35,722 nt of DNA from Thermoanaerobaculales bacterium (GTDB taxonomy: Bacteria; Acidobacteriota; Thermoanaerobaculia; Thermoanaerobaculales; Sulfomarinibacteraceae). Both the position numbers and the translations under genes were made by a program. Numbering within the stretch: the first letter of the stretch is position 1; each line of letters opens with the position of its first letter. Positions 8,218 through 16,180 of this stretch are shown here, piece by piece. The notes beneath the pieces are model-generated. The model saw only the letters and a list, made by a program, of their open reading frames with translations. It made no database searches and had not been told where the DNA came from. The stretch covers positions 1 through 35,722 of the forward strand of contig JALOLD010000032.1 in NCBI GenBank assembly GCA_025456145.1, read 5' to 3'.

Positions 8218-9471
8218 ATGGGGGATCACCGACGGAGCGCGGCCTGCCTGGCGGTGGGCTCCGAGCTGCTCGGCGGCGACAAGCTCGACCGGAACTCGCT
8301 GACCGTGAGCCGGGCGCTCGCCGGCCTCGGGCTGGCGATGACCGAGAAGCGCGTCGTCGGCGACGACGTCGAGGCGATCGCCGGAGCGGTCGGCGACCTC
8401 GTCGCCCGGCACGACCTGGTCGTGGTGACCGGCGGGCTCGGACCGACCGCCGACGACGTCACCCGCGACGCCGTCGCCCGCGCCCTCGGCAGGGCGATCG
8501 AGCACGACCCCGCGGTCGCGGGGTGGATCCGCGAACGCTATGCCGCTCAGGGCCGAGAGATGCCGGTCCACGCACCGTCGATGGCGCGGGTGGTCGCCGG
8601 CAGCCGGCCGCTGCCGAACCTGCGTGGCGCCGCTCCCGGGCTGCTCGTCGAGCTCGGCGACCGAGTGCTCGCCGTGCTGCCCGGTCCGCCGTGGGAGATG
8701 GTCGAGATGCTCGAGCGCGACGTCCTCCCCGTGGTCGCGTCGTGGGACCCCGGCGCGCGGCGCCTGTCGCGGACCCTGCTGGTCGGCGGCGTCTTCGAGT
8801 CGGATGTCGAGCAGCGGGTCCGACCACTCTACGAGCGGTTCGGCCGCGACGACGTGTCGATCCTCGCCTCCTATGGCGTCGTCCGCCTCGTCCTGTGGGC
8901 CGCCGGCGACGGGCCGGCCGCGATGGACCGCCTCGGCGAGATGGAGCGGGCCTTTTCCGAACGCCTGGGCAACGACCTCGCCGGGGTCGACCTGACGGGT
9001 CTGGCCGAGGCGGCGGTGGTCGGGCTGCGCCGGCGAGGCGAGCGTCTGGCCACCGCCGAGAGCTGCACCGGAGGTCTGGTCAGCGCTCGGCTGACCGATG
9101 TCCCGGGCGCCTCGGAGGTCTTCGTCGGAGGCGTCGTGGCCTACTCCAACGAGGTCAAGGAGCTCGAGCTCGAGGTCCCCCTCGCCACCCTCGTCGGGCA
9201 CGGCGCGGTGTCGGAGGCGGTCGCTCGGGCGATGGCCGAGGGGGCGCGACGGCGCCTCGCCGCGGACTGGGGGGTCGCGATCACCGGGATCGCCGGCCCG
9301 ACCGGCGGCACCGAGGACAAGCCGGTCGGTCTGGTCCACTGGGCGGTGGCCGGACCGGACGGCGTGGCGGCCGCCCACCGGGTCTTCCCGGGCGACCGGT
9401 CGGTGGTGCGCGAGTGGAGCTGCAACAGCGCCCTCGACCTGCTGCGGCGCCGGCTCGCCGGGCTCGGATGA
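8218..9471 (+). CDS. cinA: CinA-family protein (NMN deamidase / COG1058 fusion)
   Basis: A 417-residue two-domain CinA protein. The N-terminal molybdopterin-binding-like domain (about 8-175) has VGSELLGGDKLDRN and VVTGGLGPTADDVTR. In homologues this domain acts as an ADP-ribose pyrophosphatase. The C-terminal domain (about 260-415) has TAESCTGGLVSARLTDVPGAS and ITGIAGPTGGTEDKPVGLV, the nicotinamide-mononucleotide deamidase domain used to recycle NMN made by DNA ligase. The start is supported by GGAGGCGCCG just upstream. Its stop overlaps the thpR start (ATGA), a coupling seen in other bacteria. Confidence 0.93.
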   Translation: MGDHRRSAACLAVGSELLGGDKLDRNSLTVSRALAGLGLAMTEKRVVGDDVEAIAGAVGDLVARHDLVVVTGGLGPTADDVTRDAVARALGRAIEHDPAVAGWIRERYAAQGREMPVHAPSMARVVAGSRPLPNLRGAAPGLLVELGDRVLAVLPGPPWEMVEMLERDVLPVVASWDPGARRLSRTLLVGGVFESDVEQRVRPLYERFGRDDVSILASYGVVRLVLWAAGDGPAAMDRLGEMERAFSERLGNDLAGVDLTGLAEAAVVGLRRRGERLATAESCTGGLVSARLTDVPGASEVFVGGVVAYSNEVKELELEVPLATLVGHGAVSEAVARAMAEGARRRLAADWGVAITGIAGPTGGTEDKPVGLVHWAVAGPDGVAAAHRVFPGDRSVVREWSCNSALDLLRRRLAGLG

Positions 9472-10037
9472 GCGGGCCGGGGGCCCACCGCGCCTTCGTC
9501 GCCCTCGATCTGCCGCCCGAGACGAGGGAGCTGATCCGGCGCGAGCAGGAGCGGCTCCGGCGCGAGCTGCCGCGCGCCCGTTGGACCCGGCCGGAGGGTC
9601 AGCACCTGACTCTGAAGTTCCTCGGCGACACGCCGAAGGCGGTCGTGGCCGAGCTCGCGGCGGCGCTCGCCGCGGCGGCGGCGGGACGGTCACCGGTCGT
9701 CGTGACCCTCGGCGGCAGCGGCTTCTTCCCGGGGCCGCAACGGCCGCGGGTCGCCTGGGTCGGCGGGCGGGCGCCGGGGGCCGGCGAGCTCGCGGCGGCG
9801 GTCGACGACGCCGCGGTCGCCATCGGTCTCGCGGCGGAGCGCCGGCCGTGGTCGCTCCACCTCACCCAGGCCCGGCTCGACCGGCCCTGGCCGCCGGCCG
9901 CCGTCGAGCGCTTCCTCGAGTGGGGCAGGGGCTTCTCGGCGCCGTCCTTCGCCTGCGCCGAGGTCGTGGTCTTCGCCAGCGAGCTGCGCCCCGGAGGCGC
10001 GGTGTACACTGCCCTCGAGAGGGTTCCCCTGCGTTGA
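9468..10037 (+). CDS. thpR: RNA 2',3'-cyclic phosphodiesterase (LigT/ThpR family)
   Basis: A 189-residue 2H phosphoesterase that opens 2',3'-cyclic phosphates on RNA ends. The first HxTL motif is HLTLKFLGD near residue 46. The second reads HLTQARL near residue 130, keeping His and Thr but with Gln where Leu or Ile is usual. The typical FVALDLPPETR opening strand and SGFFPGPQRPRVAWVG centre are present. The start ATG lies inside the cinA stop (ATGA) and the end overlaps the plsY start (TTGA), so all three are translated together. Confidence 0.9.
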   Translation: MSGPGAHRAFVALDLPPETRELIRREQERLRRELPRARWTRPEGQHLTLKFLGDTPKAVVAELAAALAAAAAGRSPVVVTLGGSGFFPGPQRPRVAWVGGRAPGAGELAAAVDDAAVAIGLAAERRPWSLHLTQARLDRPWPPAAVERFLEWGRGFSAPSFACAEVVVFASELRPGGAVYTALERVPLR

Positions 10038-10636
10038 TCGTCGAGCTCGTCCTGGTCGTTCTCGCCTACCTCGTGGGCTCGATCCCCTTCGCCTACATCT
10101 TCGTCCGCTGGGCGACCGGGCGCGACGTCCGGCTCGAGGGCTCGGGCAACGTCGGCGCGACCAACGCCCTGCGCTCGGCCGGCTGGAAGGTCGGGGTCTC
10201 GGTGACCGTGCTCGATACCGCCAAGGGCTCGCTCGCGGTCTGGATGATGCTGGTCTTCAACCCGGAGAGCGCCTGGCTCGCCGCCTCGATGCTGGCGGTG
10301 GTCTTCGGCCACTGCTTCCCGCCGTGGCTGCTGTTCCGCGGCGGCAAGGGCGTCGCAACCGGTCTCGGCGCGTTTCTCGTCATCGCGCCGCTGAGCGCCC
10401 TCGCCGCTCTCGGCCTGTGGCTCGTGATGCTCGCCGCCTTCCGCTGGGTGTCGCTCGCCTCGATGACCGCGACCGCGAGCTTTCCGGTGCTCCTCCAGCT
10501 GGTCGACCGGCCCGACTGGGTGACCCTGGTCGCGGTCGCCGCGGCGGCGATCCTGATCATCGTCAACCACCACTCGAACATCCGCAATCTGATCGCCGGC
10601 GACGAGCCGCGGCTCGGACCGGGCTTCTGGAGGTAG
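10034..10636 (+). CDS. plsY: Acyl-phosphate glycerol-3-phosphate acyltransferase PlsY
   Basis: A 200-residue inner-membrane enzyme with about five helices that adds an acyl chain from acyl-phosphate to glycerol-3-phosphate, the first step in phospholipid synthesis. Three family motifs are visible: GSIPFAYIF...GSGNVGATNALR, the glycine-rich FGHCFPPWLLFRGGKGVATGLG, and NHHSNIRNLIAGDEPRLG at the end. The start is an unusual TTG at 10034 that shares bases with the thpR stop. No other in-frame start exists before the first helix, and GAGAGGG lies 10 bases before it. TACACT at 10005-10010 inside thpR could be a weak internal promoter. The next gene, gpsA, makes its substrate. Confidence 0.92.
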   Translation: MIVELVLVVLAYLVGSIPFAYIFVRWATGRDVRLEGSGNVGATNALRSAGWKVGVSVTVLDTAKGSLAVWMMLVFNPESAWLAASMLAVVFGHCFPPWLLFRGGKGVATGLGAFLVIAPLSALAALGLWLVMLAAFRWVSLASMTATASFPVLLQLVDRPDWVTLVAVAAAAILIIVNHHSNIRNLIAGDEPRLGPGFWR

Positions 10637-10639
10637 TGC

Positions 10640-11641
10640 ATGAGGATCTCGGTGTTCGGCGCCGGCTCGTGGGGCTGCGCCCTGGCCCACCAGATGGCCC
10701 GCCGGGGCCACGACGTCCTGCTCTGGGCCTTCGAGCCGGAGGTGGCGGCGGGGATCAACGCCGACCACCGAAACCCGGTCTTCCTGACCGACGCCGAGCT
10801 CCACCCGGGGATCCGCGCCACCAACGACCTCGAGGCCGCGGCGGCCCACGCCGATGTCTGGATCTGGGTCGTGCCCGTCCAGTTCAGCCGCCGAGTGATG
10901 AACCGGCTGGCGCCAGTCCTGCGCGACGAGGTCGTCCTGGTGTCGGCGTCGAAGGGCATCGAGACCGACAGCCTCAAGCGGATGGACGAGATCGCCGGCG
11001 AGGCCCTCGGTCTGCTGCCCGAGAGGTTCTGCTGTCTGTCCGGGCCGACCTTCGCCATCGAGGTGGTGCGCGGCGACCCGTCGGCGGCGGTGCTCGCCTG
11101 CCGCGACATGGGCCGGGCGCCGAGCCTCCAGGAGGAGTTCTCGGACCGTCACCTGCGCTGCTACGCCGGGAGCGACCTGATCGGGGTCGAGCTCGCCGGT
11201 GCGCTCAAGAACGTCGTCGCGATCGCCGCCGGGATCATCGACGGGCTCGGCCTCGGCGCCAACACCCAGGCCGCCCTGATGACCCGCGGGCTCCACGAGA
11301 TCACCCGCCTGGGGGTGGCCCTCGGCGCCGAGGCCGACACCTTCCGCGGCCTCGCCGGGATGGGCGACCTGGTGCTGACCAGCACCAGCGGCCTGTCGCG
11401 CAACCGCCAGGTCGGGAAACGGCTCGGCCAGGGCGAGACCCTCGAGGAGATCCTCGGCTCGATGCGCGAGGTCGCCGAGGGCGTCAAGACCACCCCGGCC
11501 GCGGCCCAGCTCGCGGCCAACCTCGGGATCGAGATGCCGATCACCGAGGCGATGACCGCGATCCTCGGCGGCCGGATCGCCCCCGCCGAGGCGCTCAGGA
11601 TGCTGATGACCCGTCAGCTCAAGCTCGAGACCCAGCTCTGA
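10640..11641 (+). CDS. gpsA: Glycerol-3-phosphate dehydrogenase [NAD(P)+]
   Basis: A 333-residue cytoplasmic enzyme that reduces dihydroxyacetone phosphate to glycerol-3-phosphate for lipid synthesis. It has the N-terminal nucleotide fold FGAGSWGCALAHQMARRG, then VSASKGIE, LSGPTFAIEVVRGDPSA and the substrate-site region ELAGALKNVVAIAAGIIDGLGLGANTQAAL with the catalytic Lys. Length is typical and no key residue is missing. It begins 3 bases after plsY, so the substrate-making and substrate-using enzymes are made together. The mRNA probably ends in the inverted repeat at 11652-11744. Confidence 0.96.
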   Translation: MRISVFGAGSWGCALAHQMARRGHDVLLWAFEPEVAAGINADHRNPVFLTDAELHPGIRATNDLEAAAAHADVWIWVVPVQFSRRVMNRLAPVLRDEVVLVSASKGIETDSLKRMDEIAGEALGLLPERFCCLSGPTFAIEVVRGDPSAAVLACRDMGRAPSLQEEFSDRHLRCYAGSDLIGVELAGALKNVVAIAAGIIDGLGLGANTQAALMTRGLHEITRLGVALGAEADTFRGLAGMGDLVLTSTSGLSRNRQVGKRLGQGETLEEILGSMREVAEGVKTTPAAAQLAANLGIEMPITEAMTAILGGRIAPAEALRMLMTRQLKLETQL

Positions 11642-11752
11642 ATGATGAATGCGGAATGACGAATGATGAACGACGAGACCCGTGTCATCGAGCCCCGGGT
11701 CGTTTCAGCTCACGGTGCGATGAAATTCATCATTCATCATTCCGAACGTCAT
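11641..11752. repeat. AATGATG-type repeats forming a 19-bp inverted repeat between convergent genes
   Basis: The gap between gpsA (plus) and the polyferredoxin (minus) is AT-richer than its surroundings. It is made of AATGATG/ATGAATG-like units at 11641-11670 and their complement at 11726-11752. CGGAATGACGAATGATGAA (11652-11670) pairs with 11726-11744 with one mismatch over 19 bases; 55 bases lie between. The RNA from either side would fold into a long stem, so it may end transcription in both directions. Confidence 0.8.
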
Positions 11753-12381
11753 CCCATCCATTTGCCGGGCTCGCTGTACTCGTTGCGCGGGACCCTCAGC
11801 CCGGGGACGAGGTCGCGCTCGGGAACGACGGTGATCGCCTTCGGGTGCTCGGGGCAGGCGAGCTCGCAGAGACCGCAACCGGTGCAGGCCCCCGACCCGA
11901 CGAGCGGGCGCGAGCCGATCATCATCAGCGCCTTGTCGGGGTAGGGGCAGGCCTTGTAGCAGCGCGTGCAGAGCTCGCCCTTGAAGGTGACGCAGCGGCG
12001 AGGATCGACCTTGGCAATCCCGATCCGGACCTTCGCCGGGCCGCCCTCGGGAAACACCAACGCGCCGTCGGGGCAGGCGGCGATGCACGGCAGGTCGTCG
12101 CACAGCCGGCACGGCGTGACCGCGGGGTCGATCGCCGGGAGCCTCCGGCCGTCGGCCTCCTCGATGGTGATGATCGCCTTCACCGGGCACACCGGGATGC
12201 AGTCGCCGCAACGGGTGCAGGCCTCAAGAAAGGCCTCGTCCGGGGCGAGGGCGCCGGGCGGCCGCAGCACCTTGGCCGGGTCGGCCGATCCGCCCGGGAC
12301 GACCGCCCGGGTGGCGTCGCGCAGGCCGCCGAACCACGAGGTCAGGAAGTCGCGGCGCGAGGACCGGGGCCGGTCGGTCAT
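11749..12381 (-). CDS. NapG/MauM-like polyferredoxin with four [4Fe-4S] sites
   Basis: A 210-residue iron-sulfur electron carrier. Four cysteine clusters are visible: CTRCGDCIPVCP, CRLCDDLPCIAACP, a third with CVTF...CTRCYKACP, and CTGCGLCELACP. This is the pattern of the NapF/NapG/MauM ferredoxin-type family. The N-terminus has a twin-arginine-like SSRRDFLTSWFGG, but the following stretch is only weakly hydrophobic, so export is uncertain. The ATG at 12381 overlaps the thiI stop, so the two are translated together. No nitrate reductase or methylamine gene lies nearby, so the electron partner is unknown. A role in sulfur transfer with ThiI is a guess from position. Confidence 0.85.
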   Translation of the reverse strand: MTDRPRSSRRDFLTSWFGGLRDATRAVVPGGSADPAKVLRPPGALAPDEAFLEACTRCGDCIPVCPVKAIITIEEADGRRLPAIDPAVTPCRLCDDLPCIAACPDGALVFPEGGPAKVRIGIAKVDPRRCVTFKGELCTRCYKACPYPDKALMMIGSRPLVGSGACTGCGLCELACPEHPKAITVVPERDLVPGLRVPRNEYSEPGKWMG

Positions 12382-13589
12382 GACCCGGCTCCGGCGGGGA
12401 TCGGGATCTCCTCCCAGGCGGCGGCGTCGGCGATCCGGTGGACCTCGGTCCGCTCGAGGGCGTCGTCGACGAGCTCGGTCACCTCGAGCAACGCCTCGGC
12501 GGCGTCGAGCTCGCTGGCGTGGCTCTTGGTCGCCGGCTGATCGGGCAGCAGGAACGAGCAGCAGTCGACGTGGGGCTGGATCGAGAGCTCGAAGGTCCCG
12601 GCGGAGCGCGCGAGGCCGATGATCTCGAGCTTGTCCAGGCCGATCAGGGGCCGCAGGACGGGCAGCGAGGCAACCGCCTCGACCGCCGCCAGGTTCTCGA
12701 TGGTCTGCGACGCCACCTGACCGAGGCTCTCGCCGGTCACCAGGGCCCGCGCCTTGAAGCGGCGGGCGATCCGCTCGGCGAGGCTGAGCATGAAGCGGCG
12801 GTAGAGAAGGACCCGCAGCGGCGCCGGGCAGCGGGCGGCGATCTGCTCCTGGATCGCGAGCAGCGGCACCATGACGAGCCGGGCCTGCCCCTGGTACCGG
12901 TTGAGCACCCGGACGAGGTCGTGCACCTTCTCGAGGCTCGCCGGGTCGGTCCGCGGTACCGAGTGGAAGTGGATGAAGTCGAGCCGCATGCCGCGCTTCA
13001 TCATCATGTAGGCGGCGACCGGCGAGTCGATCCCCCCCGACAGGAGGCAGGCGCCGCGGCCGCCGACGCCGACCGGCAGCCCGCCCGGCCCGGCGACCCG
13101 GCGGGTCCAGGTGAACAGGCCGTTCTCGTCGACCAGGACGTGGATCGTCAGCTCCGGGTCGCGCAGCTGCACCGGCCAGCCGGTCCGCCGTTGGACGATC
13201 GTCCCGACCTCGCGCTCGATCTCGGGAGAGGTCATCGGGTAGCTCTTGTCCGACCGGAGGCAACGGACGGCAAAGGTCGAGGCGGTCATCGTCTCGAGGC
13301 GCGGGACGAGGGACGCCTCGAGGTCGGCGAGGGTGAAGCCGGCGTGCTCGACCGCCATGATCGCGCCCAGCCCGAAGACCGTGTGTAGCCTGCGAGCCAC
13401 CTCGGCGAAGTCGACCGGCTCGGCAAAGCTGACGAGCACCCGCCACGCCGGCCGGCTGACCGAGGCCCCCGGCAGATCGGCCAGGGCGCGCCGGACGTTG
13501 TCGGTCAGGGTGCGCTCGAACCAGGCGCGGTTGCCGCCCTTGAGGCTGATCTCGTTGGTCGTCGCGAGGACCTGGGTGACGCGCTCCAT
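12378..13589 (-). CDS. thiI: tRNA 4-thiouridine sulfurtransferase ThiI without rhodanese domain
   Basis: A 403-residue ThiI. The family activates U8 of tRNA with ATP and inserts sulfur; in many bacteria it also serves thiamine thiazole synthesis. A ferredoxin-like/THUMP region covers about 1-165. The PP-loop ATP site is LLSGGIDSPVA (Ser-Gly-Gly-Ile-Asp-Ser at 184-189). DCCSFL at 342-347 lies where E. coli Cys344 is found. The protein stops there plus about 55 residues, so the C-terminal rhodanese domain with the persulfide Cys456 is missing. I chose the Met at 13589 because the conserved block VTQVLATTNEISLKGGNR follows at once; an in-frame start at 13664 would add 25 unconserved residues. 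Confidence 0.9.
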   Translation of the reverse strand: MERVTQVLATTNEISLKGGNRAWFERTLTDNVRRALADLPGASVSRPAWRVLVSFAEPVDFAEVARRLHTVFGLGAIMAVEHAGFTLADLEASLVPRLETMTASTFAVRCLRSDKSYPMTSPEIEREVGTIVQRRTGWPVQLRDPELTIHVLVDENGLFTWTRRVAGPGGLPVGVGGRGACLLSGGIDSPVAAYMMMKRGMRLDFIHFHSVPRTDPASLEKVHDLVRVLNRYQGQARLVMVPLLAIQEQIAARCPAPLRVLLYRRFMLSLAERIARRFKARALVTGESLGQVASQTIENLAAVEAVASLPVLRPLIGLDKLEIIGLARSAGTFELSIQPHVDCCSFLLPDQPATKSHASELDAAEALLEVTELVDDALERTEVHRIADAAAWEEIPIPAGAGS

Positions 13590-13644
13590 CCGCACGAGGG
13601 TACCACCAGCGACCCGCGTCGGCGGTATCGGCGACAATGGTGGG

Positions 13645-14073
13645 GTGGAGCGTGGTCCCCTCACCGAGCTCGAGGCGGCGCGGGCCTGGGCGCTCGCCTA
13701 CAACACCCACGATCCGTCGGTGCTCGAGCCGTTGCTCGCCGCGGATGTCCGGGTGATGTCGCGCTGGGTGGTCAGCGACCTGGTCGGGCGAACCCCCTAT
13801 CTCGCCTACCTCGCCGAGAAGTTCCGCACCTTCGAACGGGTCGGCTCGCACGTCCGGGTCGAGATCGGTTCGACCCCCGGGGAGGCCCCGGGATGGGCGG
13901 GTCGGCCGTGCGCGCTGCTCGAGCAGGATCGCCGGCTGATCGCCACCGTGCTCTTCGACGTGATCGGTGGCGCGATCGTCCAGATCTCGCTCGGCGCCAA
14001 CCCGGACCCCGCCGTGTGCATCGGCAGCGGAAGCTACCCGGGCTTCGACGACGACGATCAGCCCGTCAACTGA
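13645..14073 (+). CDS. Small NTF2/SnoaL-like protein, function unknown
   Basis: A 142-residue protein opening with ELEAARAWALAYNTHDPSVLEPLLAADVRVMSRW, the helix-then-strand pattern of SnoaL/NTF2-like folds (ketosteroid-isomerase type). Such proteins bind small ligands or hydrolyse or isomerise them; no catalytic residue set can be assigned. The chosen start is a GTG at 13645 where the fold begins; upstream in-frame sequence overlaps thiI and looks non-coding. It is divergent from thiI (55-base gap) and ends 3 bases before the convergent gene at 14077. Confidence 0.6.
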   Translation: MERGPLTELEAARAWALAYNTHDPSVLEPLLAADVRVMSRWVVSDLVGRTPYLAYLAEKFRTFERVGSHVRVEIGSTPGEAPGWAGRPCALLEQDRRLIATVLFDVIGGAIVQISLGANPDPAVCIGSGSYPGFDDDDQPVN

Positions 14074-14076
14074 CGA

Positions 14077-14955
14077 TCAGGCGAGGGTCTGGTCGAGCAG
14101 CCGGAGCAGGATCTCGAGCAGGTCGTACGGGGCGAAGTCGGAGGGTGCGCGGAGGAAGGCGTCGAGGGCCGCGTCGCGGCCCCCGAGCCCGGCCAGCGCC
14201 TCGATCATCTCTCCGGTGACCTCGCCCCGGCCGAGCTCGCTCATCGTCCAGGTCAGCAGCTGGTGGTCAAACGTGACGAGGTCCCCGCGGTGGTTGATCT
14301 TGAGCAGATGGTGGGCAAAGGCCTCGACGCCCGGCCAGATCTCGACCGCCATCGCCAGGTCGCGGTCGGCGAGCTGCCAGGTCTCGAGCTGGCTCTTGAG
14401 CGCGATCAGGGTGAGCTGCTCGTCGAGCCGGATCGCGCGGTAGGTCGGGGCGGCGCGGATCGCGTCGATCGCCCCGTCGACCGACTCCAGGAGGCGCTCG
14501 TACTCTCCTGCGGTGGTCGGCGCCGGCCGGGCGAAGGCGAGGGCGAAGGGTCCGATCGTCTGCCGGACCGCGATCGCCGTCGCGAGGGGCGAGCCGGCCT
14601 TGACGATCGGTCGCAGCGCGCGTCGGCTGGCGGCGGGTGGTGGGGAGGCCGGAGGGGGCGGCGGCGAAGGCCGTGAGCCGGCGGGGGTTTTCGCCGTCCG
14701 CAGCTCGGACGCCCTCCGGACCAGCGTGTCGGTGATTCGACCGTGCTGCTCCATGACCGCGGCATCGATGGCGGCCGGGCTGTCGGCTCCGGGGTTCATC
14801 GCGATCTCGCGGCTCGAGACGAGCCGCCCGCCGTCGTAGACCAGGGTGCGGATCTTCGCCGGCTCGCCGGCGATGTACTCGGTCTGGATCGTGAACTCCC
14901 GGCCGAGCACCGCGATCTTGTCGACGTGGCCGCTCATCGAGGCACATTCAATCAC
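14077..14955 (-). CDS. Hypothetical protein, two regions joined by a proline linker
   Basis: A 292-residue protein I do not recognise. Residues 1-85 look like a small beta-rich domain (VLGREFTIQTEYIAGEPAKIRTLVYDGGRLVSSREI). Residues about 90-112 are a Pro/Ala/Ser linker. The remainder is helical and acidic, ending DLLEILLRLLDQTLA. No signal peptide or membrane helix is seen. Codon use matches neighbours. The start could also be the Met at 14937 (MSGHVDK); neither has a good ribosome site. It lies 28 bases after the aminotransferase and is probably the last gene of that run. Confidence 0.75.
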   Translation of the reverse strand: MIECASMSGHVDKIAVLGREFTIQTEYIAGEPAKIRTLVYDGGRLVSSREIAMNPGADSPAAIDAAVMEQHGRITDTLVRRASELRTAKTPAGSRPSPPPPPASPPPAASRRALRPIVKAGSPLATAIAVRQTIGPFALAFARPAPTTAGEYERLLESVDGAIDAIRAAPTYRAIRLDEQLTLIALKSQLETWQLADRDLAMAVEIWPGVEAFAHHLLKINHRGDLVTFDHQLLTWTMSELGRGEVTGEMIEALAGLGGRDAALDAFLRAPSDFAPYDLLEILLRLLDQTLA

Positions 14956-14983
14956 GATGCCGGCGACGCGGCAACTCCAGCGC

Positions 14984-16180
14984 TCACCCGCCGAGGGCGT
15001 CGGCGAGATAGCGGATCTGTTCGGGAGCGTTGTAGAGGTGGGCGGAGATCCGCAAAGCGCGCCGGCTGCCCGATGCCCACTCGGTGACCGGTACCTCGAT
15101 CCGGTGCTCGTGGTAGAGCCGGTCCTGGAGGGGGTCGAGACCGCCGGCCGTCCTGGGCGTCGACGCTCCCGGCAGGGGAACCGCCGCGAGTGCGCCGATC
15201 ATCGACTCGGGGCACGGCTCGTCGGTCTCGAGGGCCGCGCAGATCACCGATCTCGCCGCGAGGGCGAGGGTCCGGTTGCGCCGGCGGACCTCGGGCCATC
15301 CGCCGTCGACCAGGGCCGCGACGGCGTCGATCGCCGCCGGCACCGTGAGCCAGGGTGTCGGGTCGGCGGTGCCGGTCCAGTCGAACTCGAGGTGGAGACG
15401 GCTGCGGCCGGCCAGCGGCGCCGCGAAGCCGTGGCTGGTGACCAGCGGCCGGGTCCGCTCGCGCCAGTCCTGGCGCGCCCACAGAAAGGCGGCGCCCTTG
15501 GGCGCGCACAGCCACTTGTGGCAGTTGCCGGTGTAGAACGGCGCGGCGAGACCGCCGACCTCGAGCTCGACCATCCCGGGCGCGTGGGCGCCATCGACGA
15601 TGACCGTCACATCTCGCTCCTCGAGCCGCCGGACGAGCTCGGCGACCGGGAGGACGAGCCCGGTCGGGCTGGTCACGTGGTCGACGATCGCCACCCGGGT
15701 GCGCGGGCCGACCGCCCCGAGGACGCGCTCGACGACGGCGCCGTCGGACGCGCCGGGAAAGGGCAGCGCGACCTCGACGAGCCGCGCCCCGGCGGCGCGA
15801 GCCCGGACCAGCGCGGCGTTCGCGCAGGCGGCGTAGCCGTGGTCGGTGACCAGAACCTCGTCACCGGGATCGAGCGGGATCGAGGCGAGGGCGGTGTTGA
15901 CGCCGGTCGTGGCGTTGGCGACGAAGGCGAGGCCCGCCGGGTCGGCGCCGACGAAGCCGGCGAGCGACCCCCGGGCCCGGTCGAGAAGCTCGGGCAGCTC
16001 GCGGATCATGAAGCGCACCGGCTCGGCCTCGAGCCTCCTCCGGAGCTCGTCCTGCGCGGCGAGCACCACCCTCGGGCACGCCCCGAACGAGCCGTGGTTG
16101 AGAAAAACGACCGTCGGGTCGAGCCCCCAGGCGTCGGCGAGGTCGGAGGGGGCGGGGAGCGGTCGGTGGATGGCGCTCAC
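14984..16180 (-). CDS. Class V PLP aminotransferase, isopenicillin-N-epimerase-like
   Basis: A 398-residue PLP enzyme of the class V (NifS/CsdA/CefD) superfamily. FLNHGSFGACPR near the N-terminus is typical of the CefD-like branch. The block VDGAHAPGMVELEVGGLAAPFYTGNCHKWLCAPKGAAFLWAR holds the PLP-binding Asp and the Schiff-base Lys (HKW). Members of this branch act as epimerases, lyases or cysteine desulfurase-like enzymes; the substrate is unknown here. The GTG start at 16180 overlaps the recQ stop (GTGA), giving translational coupling. Confidence 0.85.
   Translation of the reverse strand: MSAIHRPLPAPSDLADAWGLDPTVVFLNHGSFGACPRVVLAAQDELRRRLEAEPVRFMIRELPELLDRARGSLAGFVGADPAGLAFVANATTGVNTALASIPLDPGDEVLVTDHGYAACANAALVRARAAGARLVEVALPFPGASDGAVVERVLGAVGPRTRVAIVDHVTSPTGLVLPVAELVRRLEERDVTVIVDGAHAPGMVELEVGGLAAPFYTGNCHKWLCAPKGAAFLWARQDWRERTRPLVTSHGFAAPLAGRSRLHLEFDWTGTADPTPWLTVPAAIDAVAALVDGGWPEVRRRNRTLALAARSVICAALETDEPCPESMIGALAAVPLPGASTPRTAGGLDPLQDRLYHEHRIEVPVTEWASGSRRALRISAHLYNAPEQIRYLADALGG

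Noticed and set aside
9599..11296. 565-codon minus-strand frame
   Set aside because: Antisense to thpR, plsY and gpsA, all of which carry family motifs.
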